Source: Lineus longissimus (Eukaryota; Nemertea; Pilidiophora; Heteronemertea; Lineidae). Taken from it: a DNA stretch of 64,000 nucleotides. A model generated the notes under the pieces. That model saw only the letters and a program-made list of their open reading frames with translations. It was not told where the DNA came from and did not search any database. Shown piece after piece: positions 45,489-56,625 of this stretch. Positions within the stretch are counted from its first letter, which is position 1; the number at the start of each line of letters is the position of its first letter. The position numbers were made by a program, and so were the translations under genes. The stretch lies in assembly GCF_910592395.1 (NCBI RefSeq), contig NC_088321.1:2544001-2608000 (forward strand), read 5' to 3'.

Positions 45489-47175
45489 ACCATAGCTTAG
45501 ACTGCTATTCAGGGGTTGTGACATACTTGTACGTCTTTTTAGATAAAAGCTTGTAAATTGCATGCTCGAAACAATTGATATTGACCTGTCGTAACAGTAT
45601 CGTTCCACAAATATTCTGAGGGAGGCAGAACATCACATATTTCTAATACGTAAAACATGTAAACCTGATTAAATTACATGTGTACCCAAGGCGTCATGCA
45701 GGCGCTACAACTAAACTTATCCCACAGCGCGGCAAGTTGAAATTTTTTGTCGGGTCCTTACAGCCCATTATTTCATGCTACAATTACACAGTTTGCAGAG
45801 TTTATTGGGTCTTTTCGGGCATTCAGTGAACGGTTCCTCAAACGGCGTCTCCTCTAATTCACTCAAGTTCCGTAATTCTTAAGATAGCAACGCATGCGCG
45901 TTCTATGACGAAATTCATTTATTTCTCTTCTTATCTTCATATTTAACCAGTTGATAGATATGATCGATAAATATGATTGCCATAGAACAATGCTATTTGG
46001 AAGTTTTGGAAACAAGGAAACGGGGGTATGAAAATAAAAATTGAAAGATGATTTTTTCCTACGTTTTTAAAAATCACCCGATTTCAATATTTTATGTCGA
46101 TTCATATTCTTTGATATTTATTAAGCACTTTATCCCAAATTTTTATCTGAAATACACAATTTAAGCCAGTTCCATTATATTTTCTTTATATAATTTTGTG
46201 GCTGAATATCTTTGAATTCTTCAGCCCACAACACTGAGGTGCGGAAATTTAGGAAGAAAATGCAAAAAACTAAAGAGTAATGTTAATATTTCCTGATTTT
46301 TGGAATGGAATGAGATAAACAATATTTTGAGATTGTGATGCTGCAAGAAGTTTTGAAATCGAATGATTTTTCATTTGAAAAATTTCACATTTTTGAATAA
46401 TACATGTATAAGTTTTTTTCATTTCCCCTTTTTCAAAAAATAAACAGACATTGTTCTAAGACAACATATTTATCGATAAAAGTTAGAAACGTGAAATGCG
46501 TAGCTCTTACGGTTAAGGAGGCATTCTTGTGTATTTGGGGTCTTTTTTAATACTTTTAAACGCTAATATGTTTTGCATGTGGAGGAGCCAAGCCCGCTGG
46601 GGCAGATGTGGGCCTCACGATAGGTTCATTCAGTGCCCGCAGGGGGCTTAGCGTATTAACTGTTTGTCTTGCCGTTCTCGCGAGCGCATAAGACACAACT
46701 TCATATAGTCGCTTTTACATGTATATGAAAATACCTCAGTTGTGTCCCAGGCGGGGGCAGGTCGGAAGAGGTCGGGAAAAAAACAACAGAAGACCAGTCC
46801 TGGCCCCGACGTTATCATGCACACACTCACCTACAACATATGAAAGTACATGGGCTGTAATATAGACCTGAACAAATAGATATTCTCAGTGGGAATGTTC
46901 TTGGCGAAAAATGAATTTGTGCAATAGTAATTCCCATGGCATAATCTGAAGGATTGCTTGAGAGATGTAGGTCACAAACGCCCAATATTCAAAATTGCCT
47001 TTTTAAAATAGCAGTTGTCAAACTCCTAGTAAGCCCCTGCAACCACTTTAGGCAAAGGATACATGTACAACTTACAATGGAGGAGGTCGACCTAAAATAC
47101 GCCCGACTGACCACGGTTCTAAAATCTAACGGAATGCGGCAGGACAACTCTATGCTCGACTAGAAAAGCTTAACA
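45489..47175. other. AT-rich non-coding stretch
   Basis: No supported gene. 45960-46500 is strongly AT-rich. The open frames near 45420-45608, 46648-46830 and 46954-47163 have no domain. Confidence 0.5.
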
Positions 47176-47342
47176 ACTCCAGAGTATTTTTGTTATGCTT
47201 GTTGCGGAACAAAGATGGCGGACGGCGTTACACGGACTGAAAATCCGCTCCGATTTTAACTCCCATTTTCCGGATTTAGCCGATAGTAAGTGTCTCAAAC
47301 TTGACGAAAATAACAGTGAACTTGTTGTCTTTCGACTACAAT

Positions 47343-48240
47343 ATGCCAGGCCAAAATTCTGCACAGCCGGATAAGAAAAAAGCCCGTGCGAATTCTGCCG
47401 GTAACGTTTTGCCATTGGGCCAAATCCGTACCAGTACCCCAGCACATACATCATGTACAAGTAGTGCATTCGACACCGAATGCCATGCCGCGCCCAGTAG
47501 GCCCTGCCGCAATGCCCGGACAACAAGCTGCTCAACCACCCGTGACGTACATGACCACGACGGTGCCCAATCAATGGTTGGCGGATATTCAGGCAAAATT
47601 AAGCGATATACAATCGAAGTTCAGCAAACTTGATTCAATCGAACAAAAAACGCGGGACCATTCCCTTGATGTCGAACGGCTGAACAAAACCCTTGTAGAA
47701 TATGAAAAAACAACGAAGTTTGTGAGTGAAAGCTTTGATAGTGTAAAGGACAGCCTGAAAGAGACCAACCATGAAATCAGACAACTGCGTAAGGACAACG
47801 AGGCACTAAAGAGCGAAATCACAGACTTGCAGTGTAGGTCTATGATGACAACCTGTTATTCAAAAACATTGAGGAAACTGGTGGCGAAAACACCGAGGAA
47901 GTAATACAGAATTTCATTCGTAAGGAAATGCGTGTAAGTGATTAGGTAAACATCGAGGTGGCGCACAGGTACGGAAGGGGGTGGCGGGGCGGACCCCGGC
48001 CCATTGTGGTGAAGTTCTGCTCTCGAAAGGACAAGTCCAAAGTAAAGAGCAATACTAGAAACCTGAAGGACACGAGGTACCAAGTTCACGAACAATTCCC
48101 TAAAATCGCAAATGACAGGCGGAAAATACTTTTCCAATACATGTACTTGAAAAAGGCTAAATCGGATGGGAGGCGGGCGCCCCTTAATAGAGACGTGTTA
48201 TTTGTCGACGGCAGGAATACGATGTCTCTGATTGGTTAAA
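47343..48240 (+). pseudogene. LINE ORF1 protein (coiled coil, RRM-like, C-terminal domain)
   Basis: Starts with a basic, low-complexity part (DKKKARANSAG). A coiled-coil region follows: WLADIQAKLSDIQSKFSKLD, VERLNKTLVEYEKTTKFVSE and SLKETNHEIRQLRKDNEALK (47575-47830). After a frameshift near 47840 the RRM-like part reads VIQNFIRKEMRVS and VAHRYGRGWRGGPRPIVVKF, and the C-terminal domain NTRNLKDTRYQVHEQFPKIA, then LNRDVLFVDGR. This is the L1-ORF1-like plan of an RNA-binding trimer, also used in invertebrate LINEs. It is broken by at least two frameshifts, and the stop region is taken over by the inserted foldback element. Confidence 0.8.
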
Positions 48241-48478
48241 GAAGTCCGCCGCGAAGGTCTCCCGCGAAATTTGCATAAGTCCCCCGCAAATCGTGCAGAA
48301 GACTCCCGCGAAAATACCTCTGCCGCAAAATTCAAACCGTCCTTGGCTCCTGATTGGTTTAAATTGGGTCACGCGGCGAGATTTTTACGGCGCATTCTTT
48401 TGCGGCGTGTTTTTAGCGGGGCATTGTTGCGGCGCATCATTCGCGGGAGGCCTTTGCGGTGCAAGTAATTAATCGGCC
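48229..48478. mobile_element. Foldback element with CCGCGAAA-type subrepeats
   Basis: About 250 bp between LINE ORF1 and ORF2. The left half has four spaced copies of CCCGCGAAA/CCGCAAAT words and the right half has the complementary GCGGCGCAT/GCGGGGCAT words, so the halves pair. The outer 20 bases CCGCGAAGGTCTCCCGCGAA and the complement of the right end CCGCAAAGGCCTCCCGCGAA match at 18 of 20 positions. The centre near 48350 is unpaired. The GC-rich composition differs sharply from the LINE. No target duplication resolved. Confidence 0.7.
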
Positions 48479-48649
48479 GATATATTCTGATTTATGTCCC
48501 CTCCCGCCTACCATAGACGTTAAGATAGCGAAGACGTATGAGCCAGCCCATGGTATCAGGCAACGGGTGTTGGCCTGCGTGATGCTCCAAACCGACAAGG
48601 AGTAGAAATAGAGGCGAACAAATAGGATGCCGAGGGTGGACAGTGTGTT

Positions 48650-49735
48650 AAAATATTGAGTATTGTGTGCGGACTGAAAAATCGGTTGCAACATGACGAT
48701 TTCGTTGAATATATCAAAAACTTTGACGTTTTAGCATTCCAGGAAACAAAGAAAGATGAGGTTGATACGGAGACATTGAGGGACATTTTTCCAGGTATTG
48801 ATTTTGATTGCTTCCCTAACCACAGGAAAACACTTTCCACTTACAGGTCTGGTGGTACAGCAGTATGTATCAGAAGTGTTTGCGTCAATAAATTACACCA
48901 CTTAAACATGATGATTCGAACCCCCAGTGGTTTCATGCAAAGAATGGCGTTATTCTTGAAACGGATTGTATTTTTGCCAATGTTTATATTCCCCCGGAGA
49001 CCTCAAGGTATTCGAATATTGAAATATTTGATAACATTGAACAAGAGCTTTTAGCTAAGGCAACATTTCTTTCTCCTTATATCTTTTTGGGTGATTTTAA
49101 TGCTTATACTTCAACTGTATCCGAGTTTGACATACTTGAAAATGATGCCAATGAAACCGACATATACGGAGAGTTACGAAACGGTGTGGAAGGTATCCCA
49201 CCACGGGCGTCCATGGATCAACATAATTTGAATAACTATGGTAGAAGGCTTTTGCAGTTGGGTAAAAATTCTAATCTTGTTATCTTGAACGGCCGTTACG
49301 GACACGATATACACCTTTCCAGAAATGGGGCGCTGAGTGTCCGAAATAGTGATGTCATAAGGGGAAACTAGGCCTTATGGTGGAGGGACAAAGGAGGTAG
49401 TCATGGTTGACCAACACACTTGAATGCCTTTGATGACGGACAAGGGGGGAAAAGTTAGTTCCAATGCAAGCCACCAATTTCGGGAAGCATGTGTAGGTGT
49501 GGGCGCTTTGACCTGTAAACTTGGCTCGGTGGTAGATTGTGTATTCACTTCGGTGCCCCTTATACAATCGATAGTAGACTTTTCAATCGAACCATTTGAT
49601 CCACTTTTCTCTGACGTGCATTCACCCGTTTCTGTACATTTTCATGGTCACGTGAATCAAAACAACCTTTTGTATAATCAGGAAAATGTAAATATTGATA
49701 AAGAGGGCGCAGTCGACCCAAGAGCGTAGAGACCC
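48650..49735 (+). pseudogene. LINE endonuclease domain, interrupted
   Basis: LKNRLQHDDFVEYIKNFDVL and AFQETKKDEVD (catalytic Glu) open the domain, then DFDCFPNHRKTLSTYRSGGT, a frameshift, YIFLGDFNAYTSTVSEFD near 49076 (Asp/Asn) and NNYGRRLLQLGKNSNLVILN. The frame is broken by the inserted element at 49310-49494, then continues VGALTCKLGSVVDCVFTSVP and DPLFSDVHSPVSVHFHGH (SDH motif). Catalytic motifs are readable; function is lost through the insertion and frameshift near 48970. Confidence 0.82.
49310..49494. mobile_element. Short inverted-repeat element, copy 2 (inside LINE endonuclease)
   Basis: 185 bp nearly identical to 5150-5324. It interrupts the endonuclease frame between NLVILNGRYG and VGALTCKLGSVVD, which otherwise join as neighbouring parts of the domain. 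Ends TACACCTTTCCAGAAATGG and GGGAAGCATGTGTA. This copy has a 10-bp ATGGTTGACC segment near 49403 absent from copy 1. Confidence 0.75.
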
Positions 49736-50107
49736 TAAGGAAAGGACGCCACTAACTACAGGGGCATCACTATTTTAAGTTGCCTAGTGTTCACGAGTAT
49801 TTTGAATGAATGGTTGTATTCTTACTGTGAGGCCAATAATAGAGTGATACATGCAAACCAGTTATCGACCAAATGTAATAAAAATAAAAAGTTTGTTTCA
49901 AAGTAAGAATCATGTAAAACTAGCCAATTTCCTCTTGGCGTGTCGCAGATTGTTTAATCTAGTTTAGCCCATATATGTGATTCATTTACCTTGTGTCCAC
50001 CCTTGACCCTGTACGTCAGCCATCTGTATAATTACTGTTAGGTTTTTCTTCTAGGTACTTTTTTTAAAAGTGGAGAATAAATTGAATTGAAAATTGAATT
50101 GAATTGA
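49736..50107 (+). pseudogene. LINE RT start, internal deletion, 3' UTR and tail
   Basis: 49740-49860 reads KGDATNYRGITILSC and ILNEWLYSYCEANNRVIHAN, the first RT blocks. From about 49870 coding resemblance stops and the sequence is 3' UTR, ending AATAAATTGAATTGAAAATT followed by GAATTGAATTGAG. Roughly 2 kb of RT is therefore missing by internal deletion. Confidence 0.75.
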
Positions 50108-51923
50108 GGGTCTTGCTGTGCGCTCAGGCTTTGGTATAAAATCGCCATTTTGTTTATATGTATTTTCGTAGTGTGCATGTATGCGTATACATGGTTGGAT
50201 AGAGTGAAAGCACTTCATCGCATCAATTTCACTATTATCATTTGCCACATCGATTTTTCATTGTTTTCAATAAACTTCGTAAAAAGCGGATTAAATTTCC
50301 GCAGATGCGATGATTTTCGCATTACAATAAAGTATTGTAAGCCATTGTGTTGAATTATATCAAAATGGCACTCCTATAAATGCCGCGTCATCTCACGGCA
50401 GCTCCGGAACGCCACATTATCATTTGCACTGAGTCGCTCAACTTGGCGAGATGCATTTTGAAAACGGCCATTGCCTGACGCGTTGCGATTTTGTCATTGT
50501 CAGATTCCACTATGGAAGAGTGATCGAGGAGTCCCATTATATGTATATGGTACCGCGGGATCTCAAGCGGGATATAGGCCGTCCTTTTTACGTTATGAGA
50601 CGAATTTTCAATTTACTTCAATTGGGTCTGTCTACCTATCAATCCCTCATCTGAACATGAAAACATACCAGGCATCGATCAATCCCTGATGATCAGATCA
50701 GGGAAAGCCGCATGTACGTAATTGAATCAATGCACTTAAATGTTGATAACACTAGCCTTTTATACGTACATTGGGAAATTTGAGAAATATCACGTTCTGC
50801 TGCTCACAGAACGTGGTACTTCTCACAAACCTGATGCCCGCCTGATAAACGCCAAAATATACTCTCTGAAATATCGCATCATACCTGCATCATAACGCCT
50901 GCATTATCCACCAAAATGCACAGTCTACAATGTTATCGACCAGAGAGTACTAAAATTTCACTCTTACTAATACACCTCACAAGCATGACAAATCAGACTT
51001 GACAGGCTGAGAAATAATCCGTACCAACAAAAATATGTAAGGCGAGCATGTTGACAATAACTAATTCAAAACATGTATACAACACAATTAATATCTGTCA
51101 AAATATTTTTTCTTTGTTTTCGCGGCTTCACTTCCCAAGTACAAATTGTTTTTAACGGTTAGGTTGAAATACAAGCCATACTTCTTCATTAGTCGATCAG
51201 CAATATGAAAATTTTGCCGCAGGGAAAACAGTAGCCATAGAAATTGAAATGCGATGTTGAGAATATAAAACATAAAATATTACGCTTACAGTTTCAGGGG
51301 AAAAATATGATTCGTTTACGCGAAAAAAAGTGATGTTCAATTCATGGTTAGGCTTATCTCTCAATAATATCGATGCATCCAACCCCGGGCGCACTCATTA
51401 TATGTACTTGTGCCTTTGTATCATGATTGGCCCTAGGTATTTGAAAAATACGTCTTTGTGAGTAGCGGCATGCTACATATACTGGTAGAAGGTTTTGCGA
51501 ATTCACGCCGGCGATGCAATAACGAGATTTTTACATCAAAATGTGCATAAATGTGACTAAAACTTCGCTCCGATCAGCAGGTCCAATTGTCGCAACGGCG
51601 ATCGATTGAGTGAAATTAAGGCCGGGCAAGTGAAAAAATGCGTGTCTTCTTAGGGGAGATGAAACATTATTCGTGATTGTTACATGAACGCCATGTCTCA
51701 ATTGTGTAATTACGACCTCGTACACGGGCTAACATGCTTGAAAGATAGTTTCATCTTTCTAAAAGCATTATAGTTCGTGACATGGAGACATACGAATGTA
51801 TGCCGCGCAGATAACATCTTCAGTATACTGGTTCACATCACCATGCTATGTCTCGTACACGGGCCAACATGCTTCATATATTTAAATCGTTCTACAAGCA
51901 TTATAAGCTCGTCGGATGAAACA
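50108..51923. other. Non-coding stretch
   Basis: No supported gene. Small hairpins: CCCTGATGATCAGATCAGGG near 50683 and CACGTTCTG...CAGAACGTG near 50788-50814. ACACGGG(C/T)(C/T)AACATGCTT occurs twice (51722, 51857), a partial tandem repeat next to the element at 51930. Confidence 0.45.
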
Positions 51924-51929
51924 TACGCC

Positions 51930-52630
51930 TGTGCCGTGACATTAGAGAATTCAACGCGTTCCGGTATGTCACGTTAACTCATTACAGAAGTTGCTAGTTT
52001 CGTCAGCCTCCATTAGATGGCGTGAGCATCTGCTATTACATGCAGTCATCACATTACGGATAAAGTATTTTAGAGAGATTTCAGGGGGTTTCATTTGCAA
52101 TGACATGGGGAGGGGGGGGGGGGGGAAGCACTCATAACCACTCAGCTGTTTCAGTTTTATGGCGTCGAGTTTTGCCATTGGGTTTGTGTTCGAATACTGC
52201 GTCCACCTGACTTCGGGAAAAGGCGGTTGGTTGTAGACTACTTTTATTGTCAGCTTTTTTTCTTGTACTTATTGGCAACCATGGTTGTGGCCTGGTCATG
52301 GATTAAACTATTGTGTAGAGTTTCTTGTCTAGCTGGTCAGTGTTGTCACAAGTTATTTGAATTGTTTTAATATGATTTTATTCTTGAAAATCGGTTATAA
52401 TATTAACAGTACACTATTTTACAGAAAAACGATTATATAGCTAAGTATAAAACATTAAAGTTTGGTGAAATTCCAGCCTTTTTAAAGTGATGGAAGAGGG
52501 AGGCTGATAGATTAGATAGTCGATAGTCAGATGCTCACGCCATCTCATGGAGGCTGATAAAACTAGCAACTGCTGTAATGAGTTAACGTGACATTCCGGA
52601 ACGCGTTGAATTCTCTAATGTCACGGCACA
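51930..52630. mobile_element. 701-bp element with ~115-bp terminal inverted repeats
   Basis: Left end TGTGCCGTGACATTAGAGAA and right end (complement) TGTGCCGTGACATTAGAGAA are identical over 20 bases. The repeats continue to GATGGCGTGAGCATCTG (about 115 bp, a few mismatches). The direct repeat TACGCC flanks both sides (51924-51929, 52631-52636). The interior has a 15-base G-run near 52115 and no coding domain. A segment outside the right end (52640-52700) also resembles 51790-51850 outside the left end in direct orientation, so flanking sequence may have duplicated earlier. Confidence 0.85.
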
Positions 52631-52726
52631 TACGCCCATTCGCCACGCAGATAGCATCTTCAGTTTACTGTGTTCATATCACGATGTTATTGCTTTCATG
52701 ATCAGTACATATAAATATGGCCGGGT

Positions 52727-53247
52727 CTATTTGGCAAGCCGCTCGCCGAACAGGCATCTTTTTTTGTCCTGTTTGGAGAGCCGCTTGCCAAACAGCACTA
52801 AAAAGCCACCCTGTTCGGCAAGCCGGGCTTGCCAAACAGGGCAAAAATACTACCCTCTTTGGCGAGCCGGAGAGGTTACAACATGTTGGCCAATCAGAGA
52901 GCAGTGACGTCATATTCGAATTTATATGCGCATATTTAACAATGGCCGACTTCCCGCTCTCGATTCAATTTCTGTTACTAAACTCGGGTTTTGGTCAATA
53001 ATCCATGAAGAAGCATGTACATGTACATGACTGTATGGATTTACAAAAAAAGTCATAAACATGATTTAACTGATAAGCATGTTAAATGCATTAGTGTGCA
53101 TTTAAGGCGTTTCACTGTAACTCCAGTGTTGCTGACCGTGTTGCCACGAATGATAATGAGCTCCTGGATGGTTGAATATGCATGAGTTCGGCTCTCCATC
53201 TAGGGCAGAAAAAAGGCGCTGTTTGGTGAGCCGGGCTTGCCAAATAG
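52727..53247. mobile_element. 521-bp inverted-repeat element (TTTGGCAAGCC type)
   Basis: Left end CTATTTGGCAAGCCGCTCGC and right end (complement) CTATTTGGCAAGCCCGGCTC are inverted repeats of about 28 bp running into ACCRAACAG. Inside, the words TTTGGAGAGCCGCTTGCCAA, TTCGGCAAGCCGGGCTTGCC and TTTGGCGAGCCGGAGAGG repeat the theme between 52785 and 52880, each itself nearly palindromic. No coding content; target duplication unclear. Confidence 0.75.
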
Positions 53248-55252
53248 TCACTTCCTATAAATATATAATCATTCTAACAGGTACATGTATTTTAATTTCC
53301 AAAAAATTATTTTAGCCTACAACGTTCTTAGATGGACAAGATGAAAATCTCTCTGCGAATGCTAGATTGCTATATGCTGTAATAATATTCCATGCGGAAC
53401 TCAGTTGATGTGCTTGAGCTTAATAAAGCTGACATCGTTTCTCGTGGGCCATTCGGCGAAATTTATCTTCCCGTTAAAGGTCAATATGTTTATAAAGTCA
53501 CAAATAGACTAAACCCAACGATGCCCGTTAGACATCCGCCTACAATTTTGCTATGGCTGCCTGGCGAAAAGTATAGAGTATGCCCGAAATAATTATCACT
53601 GTCTTAAATTAACGAGCAAGAGAAATTATGAGCATTATATCCGCACACTTATGATACGCAAGAAGGAATTTAAGTCCGACTCGGCATATCTGTATTTTCA
53701 CTTACCTACAGACTCTACTTTACTCTCAGACGATGATGAAGGCGCACTACGTACGTGAGCTGAAAAAAGCGCGTCGCCTGACTAGGATGATCTGGCCACG
53801 TGTCTACAGGCAATTACACTATGAGAGAATGATATTGCAGTAATAGTCTGTATCTTTGCGCCTATCAAAATCGGCGGTATGGTCGGGACAAAATTTATAT
53901 ATCTTTTTCTCATTTTGTTTCAGCTCTTAGATTGTAGAAAAACACGTTATACGCGCAAGTCCTGGCGCGAAAGACTTTTCCCGCTACACGTTAGTGCACG
54001 CCAACGTCACCCAGCTATTTATAAGACAACATTCTCCAAGCGTCGGCAATGGCAAATCATCGTTGCCAAGTCGCACTCGATTTACTGACTATGCGAACTG
54101 AGAGAGTGAGTAATCAAGCTGACGTCGCGGGAAAAATAGTTATCAGTATGAGCCTTAAATCCCGACCTTGTGTCAGTAATTCATAGTTCGTCATGTGACA
54201 TGTCATTAAGAAAGGAATATATTCCTCTGTAGGGTTGGTCTGCGTCTTGCGCCTATCTAAATCGGTACGATCGAGCGAAATTTATAAAGCAGAAACGCAG
54301 AATTTTCTTAGACTTCAATTGGCTGCTAATTCATTCGAAATTTGACACAGTTAAAAATGGATATTTAACCCGATTTTCTCCCGATTTCACCATCAGAGTT
54401 TCGAGCAGAGCACATATCTATGGGCGGTTATTACCGCAAATAAAGACAAACCAAAGCAAAGACACTTGTGTAGCATATCAAGGACACGTAGATTGATACT
54501 CCTATGTGTGCCACATCAAAGACATCTGGAATGCATGTTTTGTTTTTGTTTGAAACATGTGTATTATTGTTCATTAACTGGGTATCATATTTCCATCAAC
54601 TATCATTTGACATACTCAAACCAGCGTTACGCTGGCACCAAGGTAGTCTGAATCTGAGACCACCGCGATCAATCAAGTTTCGCCTACGGCCCAGCATTGA
54701 ACAAATACAAGTACCTTTGTTGGTGGCTTCAACTTATTCATTAGAATCGTTTTTGCAAAGTCATCCATACATACTGGCTTTAGCATTAAAAATATTAGTA
54801 GAAGACGGATTTGACTCTAGTAGATGTACCAAGCCATAAATTAAATTAAGCTCGCCAAGAGTTGACTAAATTTACGGTAACCCTGGCCTACGATTTATCG
54901 ACAGAGTCACCGGGCGAAGGATAACTCTTCGAACGTGTCACCCGACGAATGGCGCAAAGTTAATTGCTGTTGCACCGAATTTGACTGTGCTGGCTGTGGC
55001 TCAGCAGAAACTAGTTTAATTCTGCCAATTTCTCGACACGAACAGGGCTAAATTAACAACAATATACATTATAATACTCGATTAAAACTCCAGCCGGGAT
55101 TTAAAGATTTTTCAAAGTTATTTCTGTTACTGACATATTATCCGGGTTTTTGATTTGACGTACTTTACAACGTCACAGAGCCTGGTCAAATAGTGTAAAT
55201 TGACCGTATTTATTACATTTGCAATATTATTTACGATAAAGGAGGTCGAAGA
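53248..55252. other. Non-coding stretch with diverged direct repeat
   Basis: No supported gene. TTGCGCCTATC(A/T)AAATCGG followed by AAATTTATA occurs at 53855-53902 and 54251-54288 in the same orientation. Open frames at 53392-53592, 53879-54088 and 54504-54839 have no recognised domain; the last (ending LVEDGFDSSRCTKP) lies just upstream of the virus-like block. Confidence 0.45.
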
Positions 55253-55900
55253 ATGGATTCCATAGGCAATGACCTATCATTTGACAAAAAATGTCTGTAC
55301 AATTTATGCGATAAGATGACAGCGGCAAATGCATTTCAAGATGACGTAGATTACCACTTGTTATACGAAAGGATTGAGAGCCCAAGATCCTGGTCCGACT
55401 TTGTCTCCTATCTCTTTCATGAACTTAAACAGACGCAGTGCATATTTTGCAGTACTTTGGAGGGTGGTTTAATCTTGCCCGATGTTGAATCTTATAGGGG
55501 ATGCGAGATCGAGTTTTTTGTGAACGTGAGTAATGGTACGGAAGAGGAATGCACTGTACAGATTATAAAATGTTTAGGGATGCTCCCCTGTTTTGAAACA
55601 CCACACATGTTTGGCGCTTTGGATCGCTTTCAATTTGAAAACAAATTTGTCAAACAAATGATTTGTGCCAATGTTAGCGTTGGTAGTTATCATAAACATG
55701 TTCGACCAGTTCTGTCGGCCAACAACAGGATGCTAGACGATCGAGCTTTTGTTAAAAAATGGTTAAGCCTAGTTAATGAACATCTATTTCGCCTGGTGTT
55801 ACCTGACGAAAAAGAGGGCTTTAGTTTCGATGCAACGACTAATTTTTGCTGGCCGGACGTCAAAAGTGCTGATTTGTACATATGCTGGATTGACCTATAA
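55253..55900 (+). CDS. Unrecognised 215-codon open frame at the head of a virus-like block
   Basis: Intact from ATG to stop, the longest clean ORF outside retroelements. Mixed alpha/beta composition with many Cys; visible words are LFHELKQTQCIFCSTLEGGL, GCEIEFFVNVSNGTEEECTV and ICANVSVGSYHKHVRPVL. No known domain is recognised. It is on the same strand as the polymerase fragment 2.8 kb downstream, and an alternative frame continues after its stop (55850-55970), so it may originally have been longer. Possibly a gene of the same endogenous element; this is inference from position only. Confidence 0.5.
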   Translation: MDSIGNDLSFDKKCLYNLCDKMTAANAFQDDVDYHLLYERIESPRSWSDFVSYLFHELKQTQCIFCSTLEGGLILPDVESYRGCEIEFFVNVSNGTEEECTVQIIKCLGMLPCFETPHMFGALDRFQFENKFVKQMICANVSVGSYHKHVRPVLSANNRMLDDRAFVKKWLSLVNEHLFRLVLPDEKEGFSFDATTNFCWPDVKSADLYICWIDL

Positions 55901-56625
55901 CACCGTTGTCCGTCGCTTCTGCAGAAATTTCCAAAAGCTCCTATGTTACAGGCAAGCCCTAATCCTGTGATTGATACGAACCCTTTCAACTTTGATACAA
56001 GTGATGCGGCCTTTGATCTCAGTCTTGACAGCTTCTTAGTGGAGCCCGCATTCAATCAACATCAAGTAGACAAATCTGATGCGCCTATTATCAACAGCGG
56101 CAGTATTGGCGTCCTCACTGGTGGTGCCTGACACATCAGGTGTCCCGACTACATCAAACCTACCTTCATTCTGTACAAACGGCCCCCCGTCAGAGCATCA
56201 ATTGCGCGAAAACAATTTAACGACAAAATCGGGGAAGATTAAAACTAGAAAACGCCCCCCGTCAGAGTATCAATTCTGCGAAAACAATTTAAAGACAAAA
56301 TCGGGCAAGATTAAAAATACAAACCGCCTCCCGTCAAAGCATCAATTGCGCGAAAACAATGACTGAGAGGCAAAATCAGGCAAGACTAAAACTAAGAGAA
56401 AAGCCGCAGCCTCAACAAAAACAACACGAGACAAAAAGACCCCTGCACGAAGGCAAACTCCTAAAGCTCCGAGCGTTCCTGTCTTGGACATGCCATTAGA
56501 AAATTTTCTCGAACCTACCAATGTGTCGACGATCCGTGCAGTCACTGCTTCACCTCTATTATCAATAGGCATTTCAACAGATGACGATAGCTTTTCTGAC
56601 AATGACGATGAGACTGCCAAGTAAA
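55901..56625 (+). pseudogene. Decayed basic protein with 24-residue repeats
   Basis: Several frames in series: FDTSDAAFDLSLDSFLVEPA (55990-56050), then a 2.6-copy repeat of 24 residues (PPSEYQFCENNLKTKSGKIK type), then a Lys/Arg-rich part (KRKAAASTKTTRDKKTPARR) and an acidic end (DDDSFSDNDDETAK) to a stop near 56623. Frame changes near 56110 and 56370. A basic, repeat-containing, probably disordered protein with an acidic tail; it could bind DNA, but no family is recognised. Confidence 0.45.
56182..56397 (+). repeat. 72-bp coding tandem repeat
   Basis: Unit starts at 56182, 56254 and 56326, exactly 72 bp apart (24 codons), with a partial further unit. Each unit carries CCGTCAGAG/AAGCATCAATT, GCGAAAACAATTTAA and AAAATCGGG(G/C)AAGATTAAAA. 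Because the period is a multiple of three, the repeat extended a protein while keeping its frame. Confidence 0.9.

Larger units (their letters stand above)
47176..50107 (+). mobile_element. LINE with ORF1, endonuclease, deleted RT and GAATTG tail
   Basis: A plus-strand non-LTR element that runs from a 5' region beginning about GAACAAAGATGGCGGACGG (47204) to a 3' tail of GAATTG units (50080-50107). Order: ORF1 (47343-48240), ORF2 endonuclease (48650-49735), first RT block (49736-49860), then an internal deletion to the 3' UTR. Two small elements are inserted (48229-48478 and 49310-49494). The simple-repeat 3' tail is typical of CR1/L2-type LINEs. The exact 5' end is not defined. Confidence 0.82.

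Noticed and set aside
47336-47596. Minus-strand open frames opposite LINE ORF1
   Set aside because: The plus strand encodes a coiled-coil ORF1 in context with a downstream endonuclease; the antisense frames have no domain.
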